DNA from: Oceanobacillus limi
GTDB taxonomy: Bacteria > Bacillota > Bacilli > Bacillales > Amphibacillaceae
Assembly (NCBI RefSeq): GCF_900111445.1
Contig: NZ_FOHE01000006.1
Location: 1 to 64,000 of the forward strand
Length of the DNA stretch: 64,000 nucleotides
Direction of reading: 5' to 3'
Below, in pieces: positions 37,343-45,529 of the stretch; position 1 is the first letter of the stretch; the number at the start of each line of letters is the position of its first letter. Made by a program: the position numbers and the translations under genes. Under the pieces are notes generated by a model that was not told the origin of the DNA, did not search any database, and saw nothing but the letters and a program-made list of their open reading frames with translations.

Positions 37343-37642
37343 ATGAGAACATTAGCAACATTAAGCGGGGTTTTAGGTATCGTTATATCTTTATTTTGTC
37401 AGTTGTTTGCCATCATCGATGACTCATATACATTTGGTAACATCGGATTTTTGGGTGTAATTAGTGGTGTAATAGCGATTGTAGGTGCTAATTTAATGAA
37501 ACGGAATAAAAAGTATGCGGCCTCTTTACTTTTGGTTTCGTGTGTGACAGGAATTATTGCCATCTCATATTTTTACATTTTACCATCATTATTCACAGTT
37601 TTTCCATTGGTAACATTAATTAGATCAAAAGAAAATAAATAA
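37343..37642 (+). CDS. Small DUF4064-like membrane protein
   Basis: A 99-aa protein with about four hydrophobic helices (TLSGVLGIVISLFCQLF, NIGFLGVISGVIAIVGANL, ...). It resembles DUF4064-type proteins. It starts 30 nt after the anti-sigma gene with GGGAG upstream and ends before a terminator, so it is probably third in that operon. Function unknown. Confidence 0.65.
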   Translation: MRTLATLSGVLGIVISLFCQLFAIIDDSYTFGNIGFLGVISGVIAIVGANLMKRNKKYAASLLLVSCVTGIIAISYFYILPSLFTVFPLVTLIRSKENK

Positions 37643-37729
37643 GGTGAGAGATTTTACACAAAAAACGTTTCAAAATAAACGGTCTTCAACTACAACTAAA
37701 GTGAAGTTAAACAAAATAAGGTAAAGCAG

Positions 37730-37764
37730 AACGCTTGGATAATAATATCCAAGCGTTTTTTTTC
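37730..37764 (+). terminator. Terminator of the sigma factor operon
   Basis: AACGCTTGGAT pairs with ATCCAAGCGTT and runs into eight Ts. Confidence 0.9.
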
Positions 37765-37831
37765 TCTTACATCATATGTACAACTAAGCTGATGTTCAAG
37801 GTTAGCTGTAGTCTGTGTTTTTCATGCGCGA

Positions 37832-38095
37832 TTAGTATCCGTATTTTTCAAATACTTCTTCTACCTTAGGTGTTAATGCATCCCATTCCGCGTCAAACTC
37901 TTTATTAACGGTAATGAAATTTTGATAACCGAAAACGGTATCAACACCATCAAGTTTCATTAATTCATTCATAATTTCGTGTTCACTCGTTTCCCCAGCA
38001 CGAATAGAAAAGCTATTCGTTCCTTCAAAAATTAGTTTATCAGTCGTAAATTTTAATGCATTAGGATTTGGTGTAGCTTCTACTCTTACTCCCAT
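37832..38095 (-). CDS. Scaffold NifU/Nfu N-terminal domain protein
   Basis: An 87-aa stand-alone Nfu N-terminal domain: VEATPNPNALKF at the start and LMKLDGVDTVFGYQNFITV in the middle. It lacks the C-terminal CxxC cluster domain of full-length Nfu, so it is not an iron-sulfur scaffold on its own; it may help in cluster delivery. Start ATG 38095 follows TAGGAGGG. Monocistronic. Confidence 0.85.
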   Translation of the reverse strand: MGVRVEATPNPNALKFTTDKLIFEGTNSFSIRAGETSEHEIMNELMKLDGVDTVFGYQNFITVNKEFDAEWDALTPKVEEVFEKYGY

Positions 38096-38139
38096 TGATA
38101 ATCCCTCCTATAAATCCAATTATAGTTACATATTAGCAG

Positions 38140-38190
38140 ATTTAGAGGAGAATTAAAAAAGAAAAGATGCTCCCAATAATTAGGAGCACC
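38140..38190 (-). terminator. Terminator of the 38.3-38.6 kb operon
   Basis: TGCTCC (38168-38173) and GGAGCA (38183-38188) form a short stem; the minus strand continues TCTTTTCTTTTTTAA. Confidence 0.55.
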
Positions 38191-38295
38191 TTTTTCTCAT
38201 GGTGCTTGCTTCCAGTAATCCTTTTTCATCCTATTTGAATGAATTAGTAATTACCATCACAAGATTATCTCCAGTAAGTGAATTCGGAGGTTTGA

Positions 38296-38493
38296 TTAGC
38301 TAAGCTGATGTTGTTGCAATTGTTGTTCAAGCTGTTGCAATTGCTGTTTTTCAGCGGGGGTAGCATCATTATAAGCAGCTTGAATTGCACTGTGTGCAGC
38401 TTGCTTATCTTGATCACTTGCCTGGTTATTATTTGTGATGCGGTTTACAGCATCCATAGCTTGTTGTAATAGGTTTCCATTTCCATTTGCCAT
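38296..38493 (-). CDS. Small Gln-rich protein (DUF3813-like)
   Basis: A 65-aa soluble protein with NLLQQAMDAVNRI, AAHSAIQAAYNDATPAE and a glutamine-rich end. It resembles DUF3813 proteins, whose function is unknown. Its ATG directly follows the stop of the preceding gene, with AGGAGG upstream, so the two form one operon. Confidence 0.6.
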   Translation of the reverse strand: MANGNGNLLQQAMDAVNRITNNNQASDQDKQAAHSAIQAAYNDATPAEKQQLQQLEQQLQQHQLS

Positions 38494-38643
38494 TTAAAAC
38501 CCTCCTAGCGTATGGTGATCTGCTTCTTCTTCTTTGCGTTCAGCATCAGTAAAGCGTGATCGATAAGGAAATTTTTCGTCATGCTTTTTAACAGAATCAG
38601 CACTTTGTTGACTAAATCGTCTTGATTTGCTTTTTTTGCCCAA
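38494..38643 (-). CDS. Small basic hypothetical protein (49 aa)
   Basis: Translation probably begins at TTG 38643, preceded by GGGGGGAA, giving MGKKSKSRRFSQQSADSV and on, a highly charged 49-aa protein. The longer frame to 38688 lacks a ribosome binding site. It is the first gene of a two-gene operon with the DUF3813-like gene. No family recognised; a small sporulation protein is possible. Confidence 0.5.
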   Translation of the reverse strand: MGKKSKSRRFSQQSADSVKKHDEKFPYRSRFTDAERKEEEADHHTLGGF

Positions 38644-38757
38644 GAAGATTCCCCCCAACAAAATAAGTGAACGTAATGATACGTTCACTAGCTAGTATGG
38701 TTCATTTTAATTTAAATATGGTAGGAAAATATCGGTATCAGTAAAAAAATATAACAA

Positions 38758-39594
38758 TTAAAATGCGCGTGACTCTAACTTCAAGTACTCTTCAATAAAA
38801 GTCCCTACACCATTTTGTTCATTTGTTTCTGTTTCATGATTTGCAACCGATTTAAGCTCGTCTATAGCATTGCCCATTGCTACGCCAACACCAGCATACT
38901 CAAGCATTTCTAAATCATTATCTTCATCTCCAAATGCAATAATTCGCTCTTTCGGGATATGATAATATTGCGATATTTTTTGCAAACCGACGGCCTTGCT
39001 CATGCCTTTTTTGACAATTTCAATGATATTCCACGGAGCACCCCATTTGCGGTGTTCAATAAATTCTGCGTGATAATCTGTTAAATGATTTCGTAGTTCT
39101 GTGATATGGTCTTCTTTCGGATGGATTAATAAGGAAGTAGGATCCTCAGTTAAGTGGCTTTTCAAACTTCCGATCGTAAACGGCGATTCTTCATTTCCTA
39201 CATGTTGAAATAAATCAATAATCTCTTGGTCATAACGGTCTAAAAAAACATCGTCTCTAACCTCTGCTAACACATTGTTAACATCTAATTCATAACAAGC
39301 CTCAACCACAGCTAAGGCAGTTCGCTTTGGCATTGGGCTATGAAGCGCGTCCCATTTTTTATCAGTAGGATGATGAATGAGGGCACCATTAAAATTAACC
39401 ATCGGTGTTTTCAATCCTAGCTCGTGGTAGTATTGAATACTTGCACGGTGTGGCCTACCAGTAGCAATTACTACAATATGGCCTTGTTTCATTGCTTGAT
39501 GAAGGATTTGCTTGTTTTTTTCACTAATTTCCTTTTTATCGGATAAGAGTGTTCCATCTAAATCTAATGCAATTAAATGTTGTTTATTTTCCAT
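38758..39594 (-). CDS. yitU: Cof-type HAD-IIB phosphatase YitU
   Basis: A 278-aa HAD-superfamily phosphatase. Motif I is DLDGTLLSDKK, motif II VIATGRP, and motif III/IV AFGDEDNDLEML with a C2-type cap between. Family members dephosphorylate sugar phosphates or flavin/PLP precursors; B. subtilis YitU can act on the riboflavin precursor ARPP. Start ATG 39594 has GAGGTGA upstream. It is divergent from yitV, as in B. subtilis. Confidence 0.85.
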   Translation of the reverse strand: MENKQHLIALDLDGTLLSDKKEISEKNKQILHQAMKQGHIVVIATGRPHRASIQYYHELGLKTPMVNFNGALIHHPTDKKWDALHSPMPKRTALAVVEACYELDVNNVLAEVRDDVFLDRYDQEIIDLFQHVGNEESPFTIGSLKSHLTEDPTSLLIHPKEDHITELRNHLTDYHAEFIEHRKWGAPWNIIEIVKKGMSKAVGLQKISQYYHIPKERIIAFGDEDNDLEMLEYAGVGVAMGNAIDELKSVANHETETNEQNGVGTFIEEYLKLESRAF

Positions 39595-39725
39595 ATATTT
39601 CACCTCGTATTCCTATAGTGTATAAGGAGTTAATTAATAAGTAAAGTCGAAATTCTTTGCCTATACAAAAAAATGGTATTACTATGGATAAAAGAGGAAA
39701 TTTTTTAAGAGAGGATCTGAGTAGT

Positions 39726-40490
39726 ATGATTGGCGTATACAAAGAAACGATAGGGGATACGATTTCAAGTATTATTGTTGTAGATGCTGCAAAAAAAGAC
39801 GAGCCACTACCAGTTGTTACATATTTTCACGGGTTTACCAGTGCGAAAGAACATAATTTACCAATTGCATATCTGTTAGCAGAAAAAGGATATCGGGTAA
39901 TCCTTCCAGATAGTAAACTACATGGTGATCGAGAAGAGGACATTTCATCGCTAAAATTACATGTTTCTTTTTGGGATATCGTGATGCAAAATGTGAAAGA
40001 GTTTAATGATATTAAAAATTACTTAGATGATCATAATTTAATATTGGATGAAAGAATTGGTGTTGCTGGAACGAGTATGGGAGGGATTACGACTTCGGCT
40101 GTACTAACAAAATATCCTTGGATTAAGACCGCAGCTATTCTAATGGGTTCACCTAAAATTACTACCTATGCTAAAGCGTTAGTGAGTAGCTATAAAAAGG
40201 CAGGAGACCTACCGATTACAGATGAGGAAATTGAGTTGATTTATAATCAGCTAGAGGAACTCGATTTATCCTTACAGCCAGAAAAATTAGAGCAGCGACC
40301 TTTACTATTTTGGCATGGGGATCAAGATCCTACGGTTCCCTTTGATCATTCCCATTCCTTTTATGAAGAGACAAGAGAGATGTATAAAGATAAGGGAAAC
40401 ATTAAATTTCTAAGGGAAAAAGGACAGGATCACAAAGTAACTCGTTTTGCGATATTAGAAACCGTAAAATGGTTTGAAAAGAACTTATAG
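39726..40490 (+). CDS. yitV: Alpha/beta hydrolase (esterase) YitV
   Basis: A 254-aa alpha/beta hydrolase. The oxyanion-region motif is YFHGFTSAKEHNLPIAYLLA, the nucleophile Ser117 lies in AGTSMGG, and the acid and His are in FWHGDQD and GQDHKV. It is very similar to B. subtilis YitV by memory. I chose ATG 39726 because GAGAGG lies upstream and the length then matches YitV (255 aa). ATG 39684 or TTG 39657 are possible but have no clear site. The substrate is unknown. Confidence 0.82.
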   Translation: MIGVYKETIGDTISSIIVVDAAKKDEPLPVVTYFHGFTSAKEHNLPIAYLLAEKGYRVILPDSKLHGDREEDISSLKLHVSFWDIVMQNVKEFNDIKNYLDDHNLILDERIGVAGTSMGGITTSAVLTKYPWIKTAAILMGSPKITTYAKALVSSYKKAGDLPITDEEIELIYNQLEELDLSLQPEKLEQRPLLFWHGDQDPTVPFDHSHSFYEETREMYKDKGNIKFLREKGQDHKVTRFAILETVKWFEKNL

Positions 40491-40565
40491 TGTGATGAAA
40501 ATCATTTTTAATTGGACGTAAAATATGTTTAAATATAGGTATGAATGGTAAAGGAGGTAGAGGTC

Positions 40566-40877
40566 ATGGATGAAGCATTAAAAGAGAATTTAATGGGAGC
40601 ATTGGAAAATGTAATTGACCCAGAATTAGGTATTGATATTGTAAACCTTGGTTTGATATATGATGTAGATTTAGATGATGAAGGATTATGTACGGTTACA
40701 ATGACACTTACAGCAATGGGGTGCCCGCTATCTGCACATATCGAGGCAGATGTAAAACGTGCGTTGGCAGATATTCCAGAAGTAAAAGAGGTCAAAGTAG
40801 ATATCGTTTGGAGTCCACCATGGGGGAAAGAAAGAATGTCCCGCTATGCTAAAATTGCACTCGGAATTCCAGATTGA
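40566..40877 (+). CDS. yitW: MIP18/PaaD-like iron-sulfur assembly protein YitW
   Basis: A 103-aa DUF59 (MIP18) protein: ALENVIDPELGIDIVNLGLIY start, TLTAMGCPLSAHIE with the conserved Cys, and VWSPPWGKERMS near the end. The family helps mature iron-sulfur proteins, like SufT. ATG 40566 has AAAGGAGGT 7 nt upstream; an in-frame GTG/ATG at 40545 lies before it. It follows yitV, the same order as in B. subtilis. Confidence 0.88.
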   Translation: MDEALKENLMGALENVIDPELGIDIVNLGLIYDVDLDDEGLCTVTMTLTAMGCPLSAHIEADVKRALADIPEVKEVKVDIVWSPPWGKERMSRYAKIALGIPD

Positions 40878-40891
40878 TTAAAGAAGCCAAA

Positions 40892-40940
40892 AAAAGGTGC
40901 CAGGCACTTGTCGAAATTCGACAAGTGCCTGGCACCTTTT
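40892..40940. terminator. 24-bp perfect inverted repeat, bidirectional terminator
   Basis: The left arm (40892-40915) starts AAAAGGTGCCAGGCACTTGT and the right arm (40917-40940) is its exact complement, with a one-base centre. T- and A-runs on both sides let it serve both convergent genes. The core GGTGCCAGGCACC is itself palindromic and recurs between genes in Bacillaceae. Confidence 0.85.
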
Positions 40941-40944
40941 CTTA

Positions 40945-41637
40945 TTAGAATAATTCGGATTCGAGGGCTTCGATGTCTAGGATAAGGTCGCCTTTCTCAT
41001 CGTTGGTGATTAGTTCAGCTTTTTTTAGTTGGGTAAGTGTTCTACTTACGGTCTCTCGGCTTGAACCAATCATATTTGCCAGTTCTCGATTGGTGAAATG
41101 TGTGGTAATATGGATATTTCCATTCCCTAATTCGCGGCCGTGTTTGTTTCCTAAGCGTATGAGGAGCATAATAATTTGATCATACGTATTAAGCATAATT
41201 TTTTCTTCTAATCTTCGTTGTAAATCTACAATAATATCTCCTAGGACACGAAATAATTTTACACAGATTTCCGGGTGCGTTAATAAAAAGTTTTCAAATA
41301 AATTAATCGGAATATAAATCAACAAAGCGTCTTCCGCAACTTCTGCATGTGCAGGATAATCATCCTGACGAAAGAACCCTTGATGAGGAAACATATCTCC
41401 CTTTTGTAAAACATTAACGATTTGTTCCTTGCCATGTATATCGGTTTTATAAATCTTTACTTTTCCTTGATGTATAAAATATACATTTGTTAACGGATCA
41501 CCTTGCATAAATATATGGGTCCCTTGTCGATACATGCGGTGTTTGGCTAAATCAAGAATTGGCTCCATTTCTCCATCTGTAAGATCCTTGAAAATAGGAA
41601 ACTTTTGTAAGAGTTCCTTGACGGTCTGTATATTCAT
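40945..41637 (-). CDS. Crp/Fnr family transcriptional regulator
   Basis: A 230-aa regulator with an N-terminal cyclic-nucleotide-type beta-roll (MQGDPLTNVYFIHQGKVKIY) and a C-terminal winged helix (TNRELANMIGSSRETVSRTLTQLKK). It lacks the clustered cysteines of iron-sulfur FNR proteins; I see a single Cys near residue 125. It is therefore probably a NO-, heme- or redox-responsive member, not oxygen-sensing FNR. It is divergent from the DUF2249 gene, with an FNR-like palindrome between them, suggesting autoregulation and control of the neighbours. Confidence 0.9.
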   Translation of the reverse strand: MNIQTVKELLQKFPIFKDLTDGEMEPILDLAKHRMYRQGTHIFMQGDPLTNVYFIHQGKVKIYKTDIHGKEQIVNVLQKGDMFPHQGFFRQDDYPAHAEVAEDALLIYIPINLFENFLLTHPEICVKLFRVLGDIIVDLQRRLEEKIMLNTYDQIIMLLIRLGNKHGRELGNGNIHITTHFTNRELANMIGSSRETVSRTLTQLKKAELITNDEKGDLILDIEALESELF

Positions 41638-41728
41638 CTTAAACCCCTTTCTATTATCAATGATGGGTTTTTACTATCGTACCATATTTCTACCTATAGA
41701 AATAATAAAAGAATGATTTATGGAAATA

Positions 41729-41744
41729 TGTGATATAAATCATA
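41729..41744. promoter_or_regulatory. FNR/CRP-like operator between regulator and DUF2249 gene
   Basis: TGTGA-TATAAA-TCATA at 41729-41744 fits the TGTGA-N6-TCACA pattern with one mismatch. It lies about 92 bases before the regulator start and 80 before the DUF2249 gene. Confidence 0.6.
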
Positions 41745-41824
41745 TGTTGTTTGTGTAGCTACTCACAACTCCCTAGAAAGAAAAGGCTTACGATGAATAT
41801 GTAATAAATAGAGGAGGTTTCAAA

Positions 41825-42067
41825 ATGGAAGGTATAGAAATTGCCGTGAAGTTACACGCTCCAGATATTGAACCACGCGTAAGACATCCAAGGATTTTAC
41901 AAGTTTTTGATGCATTAAATAACGGCGAGTTTATGGAATTATCTAATGATCACGATCCAAAGCCATTGCACTATCAATTTATGATTGAACGAGAGGGGAC
42001 GTTTACTTGGGAATATCTAGAAAGTGGACCGACTCTTTGGCGAGTAGTAATAGGAAAGAATAAATGA
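41825..42067 (+). CDS. DUF2249 domain protein
   Basis: An 80-aa protein with the DUF2249 pattern: HPRILQVFDALNNGEFMELSNDHDPKPL, then YQFMIEREGTFTWEYLESGP. DUF2249 proteins occur near nitric-oxide and nitrate/nitrite genes. The His-Asp-Pro-Lys-Pro segment may bind metal. ATG 41825 has GAGGAGG upstream. It lies between two FNR-like operators and upstream of the radical SAM gene. Confidence 0.85.
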   Translation: MEGIEIAVKLHAPDIEPRVRHPRILQVFDALNNGEFMELSNDHDPKPLHYQFMIEREGTFTWEYLESGPTLWRVVIGKNK

Positions 42068-42073
42068 CTAGAA

Positions 42074-42107
42074 AATAGATCTTCTCTTTTGTGGGAGATC
42101 TATTTTT
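42074..42107 (+). terminator. Terminator after the DUF2249 gene
   Basis: AATAGATCTTCTC pairs with GGGAGATCTATTT (with one bulge) and is followed by TTG. The radical SAM gene therefore has its own promoter. Confidence 0.7.
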
Positions 42108-42133
42108 GTATATTTTATGACATCACTTTATTT

Positions 42134-42149
42134 AGTGAAATATATCACA
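42134..42149. promoter_or_regulatory. FNR-like operator upstream of the radical SAM gene
   Basis: AGTGA-AATATA-TCACA at 42134-42149 is a near-perfect FNR/CRP-type palindrome, 62 bases before the ATG at 42211, a position suited to activation. Confidence 0.7.
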
Positions 42150-42210
42150 TCTAATGAATTTATTTTCCTTTACATTAAAGGTAAGTCATTTAATATGCTG
42201 GAGGGATAGT

Positions 42211-43341
42211 ATGTTTGCTCGTGATTACAATAAGAATCCATTTATCGTTATTTGGGAATTGACACGCGCTTGCCAATTAAAATGTTTACATTGCCGTGCA
42301 GAGGCACAATATCATCGCCATCCATTAGAAATAGATTTTGAAGAAGGAAAGAAATTAATCGATGACATATATGAAATGGATAATCCAATGCTTGTATTTA
42401 CTGGAGGTGATCCATTAGAACGACCAGATGTATTTGACATAGCGGAGTATGCGGTGAAAAAAGGTGTTCGGGTATCGATGACACCATCGGCAACGCCAAA
42501 TGTGACCAAAGAAGCAATGCAAAAAGCAAAGGATGTCGGTTTATCAAGATGGGCTTTTAGTATTGATGGACATTGCGCCGAGGTACATGACCATTTCCGT
42601 GGAACATCTGGGTCCTTTGATTTAACCATGAACGCAATCAATTATTTACACGAATTAGATATGCCATTACAAATTAATACGGTAATCTCCAAATATAATT
42701 ATGAATATTTGGATGAGATGGCTGAAATGGTAGAAAAACTAGGTGTTGTCTTATGGAGTGTATTTTTCCTAGTACCGACTGGGAGGGGGAAGGAATCCGA
42801 TATGATTTCACCTGCCGAACATGAGAAAGTATTGCGATGGTTGTACAAACTTTCCAAACGTGTTCCATTTGACATTAAGACAACTGCAGCTCAACATTAT
42901 CGTCGCGTTGTTATCCAAAATAAAATGCGCGAGCAAAAGGGAATGAGTGATAAAGAGCATATATTTTACGAAGATGCACTAATGAATGGAAAAACAGGAC
43001 AAATTGACGGTCTTGGTCGTGCGCCAAAAGGAGTAAATGATGGGAACGGATTTGTGTTTATTTCACATACAGGAGATGTCTATCCAAGTGGGTTATTACC
43101 AATAAAGGCAGGGAACATACGAACAACTCCTCTAGCCGAGATTTACCGGGAATCAGAGGTGTTCCAAAACTTACGAAACCCAGACAAGTATAAAGGGAAG
43201 TGCGGTGTTTGCGAATTCCGCCATGTATGTGGAGGCTCACGATCACGTGCCTATAATGTAACAGGAGATTACATGGAAAGTGAACCATATTGCGTGTATA
43301 TTCCCCGAGCAATGCGGGAAAAGAAAAAAACAAAAGCATAG
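42211..43341 (+). CDS. Radical SAM/SPASM protein (TIGR04053/heme d1-AhbD-like)
   Basis: A 376-aa radical SAM enzyme. The SAM cluster cysteines are Cys21, Cys25 and Cys28 (CQLKCLHC), followed by FTGGDPLERPDV. The C-terminal SPASM-type region has CGVCEFRHVCGGSRSRAY and a last Cys in EPYC for auxiliary clusters. Relatives act in heme d1 or alternative heme synthesis and in peptide modification. No precursor peptide gene is visible nearby, and the FNR-like operator suggests an anaerobic or NO-linked heme/tetrapyrrole role. Start ATG 42211 has GGAGGG upstream. Function is inference. Confidence 0.85.
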   Translation: MFARDYNKNPFIVIWELTRACQLKCLHCRAEAQYHRHPLEIDFEEGKKLIDDIYEMDNPMLVFTGGDPLERPDVFDIAEYAVKKGVRVSMTPSATPNVTKEAMQKAKDVGLSRWAFSIDGHCAEVHDHFRGTSGSFDLTMNAINYLHELDMPLQINTVISKYNYEYLDEMAEMVEKLGVVLWSVFFLVPTGRGKESDMISPAEHEKVLRWLYKLSKRVPFDIKTTAAQHYRRVVIQNKMREQKGMSDKEHIFYEDALMNGKTGQIDGLGRAPKGVNDGNGFVFISHTGDVYPSGLLPIKAGNIRTTPLAEIYRESEVFQNLRNPDKYKGKCGVCEFRHVCGGSRSRAYNVTGDYMESEPYCVYIPRAMREKKKTKA

Positions 43342-43351
43342 CTTGTAGTGG

Positions 43352-43465
43352 AAATGCTCATAAAAAAGGATATATGCTCAAAAAGCATAAGCATGTGCTC
43401 ATAAAATAACAGTAATGCTCAAATTCGACAAAAATGCGCTCAAAAAATCATAATTACGCTCATAT
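43352..43465. repeat. Degenerate tandem repeat, ~20.5-bp period (GCTCA)
   Basis: GCTCA recurs at 43356, 43376, 43397, 43417, 43438 and 43458, spacings of 20, 21, 20, 21 and 20 bases. Units read like ATGCTCATAAAAAAGGATAT. The array begins 15 bases after the radical SAM stop codon and ends before a terminator hairpin. Confidence 0.85.
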
Positions 43466-43484
43466 CCAGTATAGAGCAAATGAA

Positions 43485-43516
43485 AAAGGGAATTGCCACG
43501 TAAGCAATTCCCTTTT
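43485..43516. terminator. Bidirectional terminator between radical SAM gene and uppP
   Basis: AAAAGGGAATTGC pairs exactly with GCAATTCCCTTTT. Confidence 0.85.
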
Positions 43517-43521
43517 CGAAT

Positions 43522-44343
43522 TTAACGCATGAATAGAATACATAAGATCCCTACAATAAAACAGTAGAAAGCAAAGTATTTTAGATTTCCTCTTGCCATG
43601 ATACCCATGAACCATTTTAGCGCAAAATAGGATGCAATAATAGATGCCATAAAGGCTAATAGGTATGGAATCATCAACGCATCCATATCTGGATCGTTGA
43701 TCATGTCTCCGACGGATAGTATTCCCAATCCTAAACTTACCGGGATATATAATAAAAAGGAAAAACGTAATGCCGTTTCCTGTTTCATTCCAACGAGCAT
43801 CGCTGCGACTATGGTAGCACCTGAACGGCTAATACCTGGAATTAGAGCGGCAGACTGAGCAAAGCCTACAATTAATGCATCTTTCATTGAGATTTCACCA
43901 TCGTTTTTATTCCCACGCAAGTTACGTATAATCCACAATGCAGCCCCTGTAATTAATAAAGTTATTCCAACCGTGTAGGCACGACTTAAATCTCCTATTT
44001 TATCCTCAAATAGAAGACCTATAACTCCAGTTGGAATCGTAGCAATAACTAAAAATACAATAAACATAAAATCGCTTTTTGCATCTGGGTCTTTGGATAC
44101 TAAAAAACGAAAGCCGTTTTGAATAAGGCGAATAATGTCTTTACGATAGACTAATAGCACAGCGATTAATGAGCCAAAATTAACCAATATCTCAAAGGAT
44201 AAACCTTCTGCATCGATCTCGAAAATCTCTCGTAAAATGATAAGGTGTCCGCTTGAAGAAATGGGAATTGGCTCGGTAATCCCCTGAATTGTTCCAAGTA
44301 GTATATAGTTGAATAATGTCCAAAATTCACTCATTGTTTCCAA
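43522..44343 (-). CDS. uppP: Undecaprenyl-diphosphatase UppP (BacA family)
   Basis: A 273-aa protein with about seven to eight membrane helices. It dephosphorylates undecaprenyl pyrophosphate to recycle the cell-wall lipid carrier and can confer bacitracin tolerance. Signature motifs are [20 protein letters not shown] near the N-terminus and [12 protein letters not shown] in the second half. I take TTG 44343 as the start, since AGGAGG lies 9 nt upstream; ATG 44334 would be 18 nt away. The gap 44344-44597 shows no gene. Confidence 0.92.
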   Translation of the reverse strand: METMSEFWTLFNYILLGTIQGITEPIPISSSGHLIILREIFEIDAEGLSFEILVNFGSLIAVLLVYRKDIIRLIQNGFRFLVSKDPDAKSDFMFIVFLVIATIPTGVIGLLFEDKIGDLSRAYTVGITLLITGAALWIIRNLRGNKNDGEISMKDALIVGFAQSAALIPGISRSGATIVAAMLVGMKQETALRFSFLLYIPVSLGLGILSVGDMINDPDMDALMIPYLLAFMASIIASYFALKWFMGIMARGNLKYFAFYCFIVGILCILFMR

Positions 44344-44597
44344 AAGATTTACCTCCTAATATGAAAGACTTTTCTATTCTTCCGCATGTAACTGCGCGTT
44401 AATCCCCCACTCGAAAAGCTTCATGAAGTGAAAAAAGTAAGGTGGGATTATTCCCGTTCGGCTCAATCCTCCATCAAAAAATCAGCAGGGTTGGGAAAAT
44501 TCTCCCCTGTTTGAAGTTTTATCTTATTATTCCAATCTCCGCAAGTGTCACCAAAAAATAGGCAATTGAATAGTCTGTTGGTGAGGAGGTTGGTAAT

Positions 44598-45089
44598 ATG
44601 CACAAACATAAACATATGTACGATTTATGTAAAAAACACATGCATTCGTATGTATTAGCAGAAATGAATGACGGAACTCAAGTTGATGGGATTGTTACTG
44701 GATTAGACGATGAATATGTCTATATGGCCGTGCCAAATGATCCAATGTCAGGTGCTCAACAACCAATGACTGGAGCGCAACCGATGCAAGGAATGCAGCA
44801 ATATCCAGGAGCACAACCAATGCAAGGAATGCAGCAATATCCAGGAATGCAACAACCAATGCAAGGCACGCAACAAATGCCTGGTGGGCAACCTGGAACA
44901 CAACAAACGGGACAAATGATGCGTGATGACGATGATGACCGTTATGGTTTTGGATATGGATTTCCAGGATATGGCTTCCCAGGGTACGGATTTGGGTATC
45001 CAGGTTATTTTGGACCTGGAAGAAGATTCCGTAGACTTGTCCTTCCATTAGCAGCCTTAACTGCATTAAGTGTATTACCTTGGTACTAA
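44598..45089 (+). CDS. Repeat-containing Gly/Met/Gln-rich protein
   Basis: A 163-aa protein in three parts. Residues 1-50 form a compact domain beginning MHKHKHMYDLCKKHMHSYV, with MNDGTQVDGIVTGLDDEYVYM, like a small Sm-type beta fold. Residues 50-110 are a tandem repeat of GAQPMQGMQQYP, encoded by two nearly identical 36-nt units. Then come an Asp stretch (DDDDD), GFPGYGF repeats and a hydrophobic tail. Similar low-complexity proteins of Bacillaceae are thought to be spore-coat or envelope proteins. Start ATG 44598 follows GAGGAGG. Confidence 0.75.
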   Translation: MHKHKHMYDLCKKHMHSYVLAEMNDGTQVDGIVTGLDDEYVYMAVPNDPMSGAQQPMTGAQPMQGMQQYPGAQPMQGMQQYPGMQQPMQGTQQMPGGQPGTQQTGQMMRDDDDDRYGFGYGFPGYGFPGYGFGYPGYFGPGRRFRRLVLPLAALTALSVLPWY

Positions 45090-45111
45090 AATTATGCAAT
45101 TTTAAAGTAGG

Positions 45112-45152
45112 AAAACCCTTGCCGTTCATTACCAAGAGGCAAGGGTTTTTTC
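45112..45152 (+). terminator. Terminator after the repeat-rich gene
   Basis: AAAACCCTTGCC pairs with GGCAAGGGTTTT, followed by TTTTCT. Confidence 0.88.
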
Positions 45153-45212
45153 TCAAGATATTCACTGAACTATTATTATAATAGCATGTATGTATGGCAT
45201 TACTCGTACTTG

Positions 45213-45389
45213 TTATTCGCTCTTAGCTTTAATTACGCCATCACCTAGTACAAAAATTGCAATCGCAACTATTGCAGACAATACAAGCGTATCGGTAATT
45301 GCGAATGAATCACCTGCCATACTCGTTAGTACGTATGATAATACAGATCCAATTAATATTGCCCAAACAATTGTCATAAGATACCGCAT
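45213..45389 (-). CDS. DUF2929 (YjzD-like) small membrane protein
   Basis: A 58-aa protein with two membrane helices: MRYLMTIVWAILIGSVLSYV and a second after FAITDT, ending in a basic KAKSE tail. It matches the DUF2929 (YjzD) layout. In B. subtilis a yjzD gene lies in the same area upstream of med and fabH. ATG 45389 has GAGGTG about 6 nt upstream. The plus-strand frame through this region has no ribosome binding site and is rejected. Confidence 0.65.
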   Translation of the reverse strand: MRYLMTIVWAILIGSVLSYVLTSMAGDSFAITDTLVLSAIVAIAIFVLGDGVIKAKSE

Positions 45390-45529
45390 ACATTACACCT
45401 CATTTTTTATCATATAAATTAAGAATACCTTTACTTTAGTTAGTACATATATCATATAGTTTACCAAATCATCTTATAAAATGAAAGTATTTAATTGTGG
45501 TGAGTATAGTGAAGAAGGAGGGAGTAAAT

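Noticed and set aside
45190-45417. Plus-strand reading frame of 75 codons
   Set aside because: It overlaps the minus-strand DUF2929 gene, which has the ribosome binding site and a family match.
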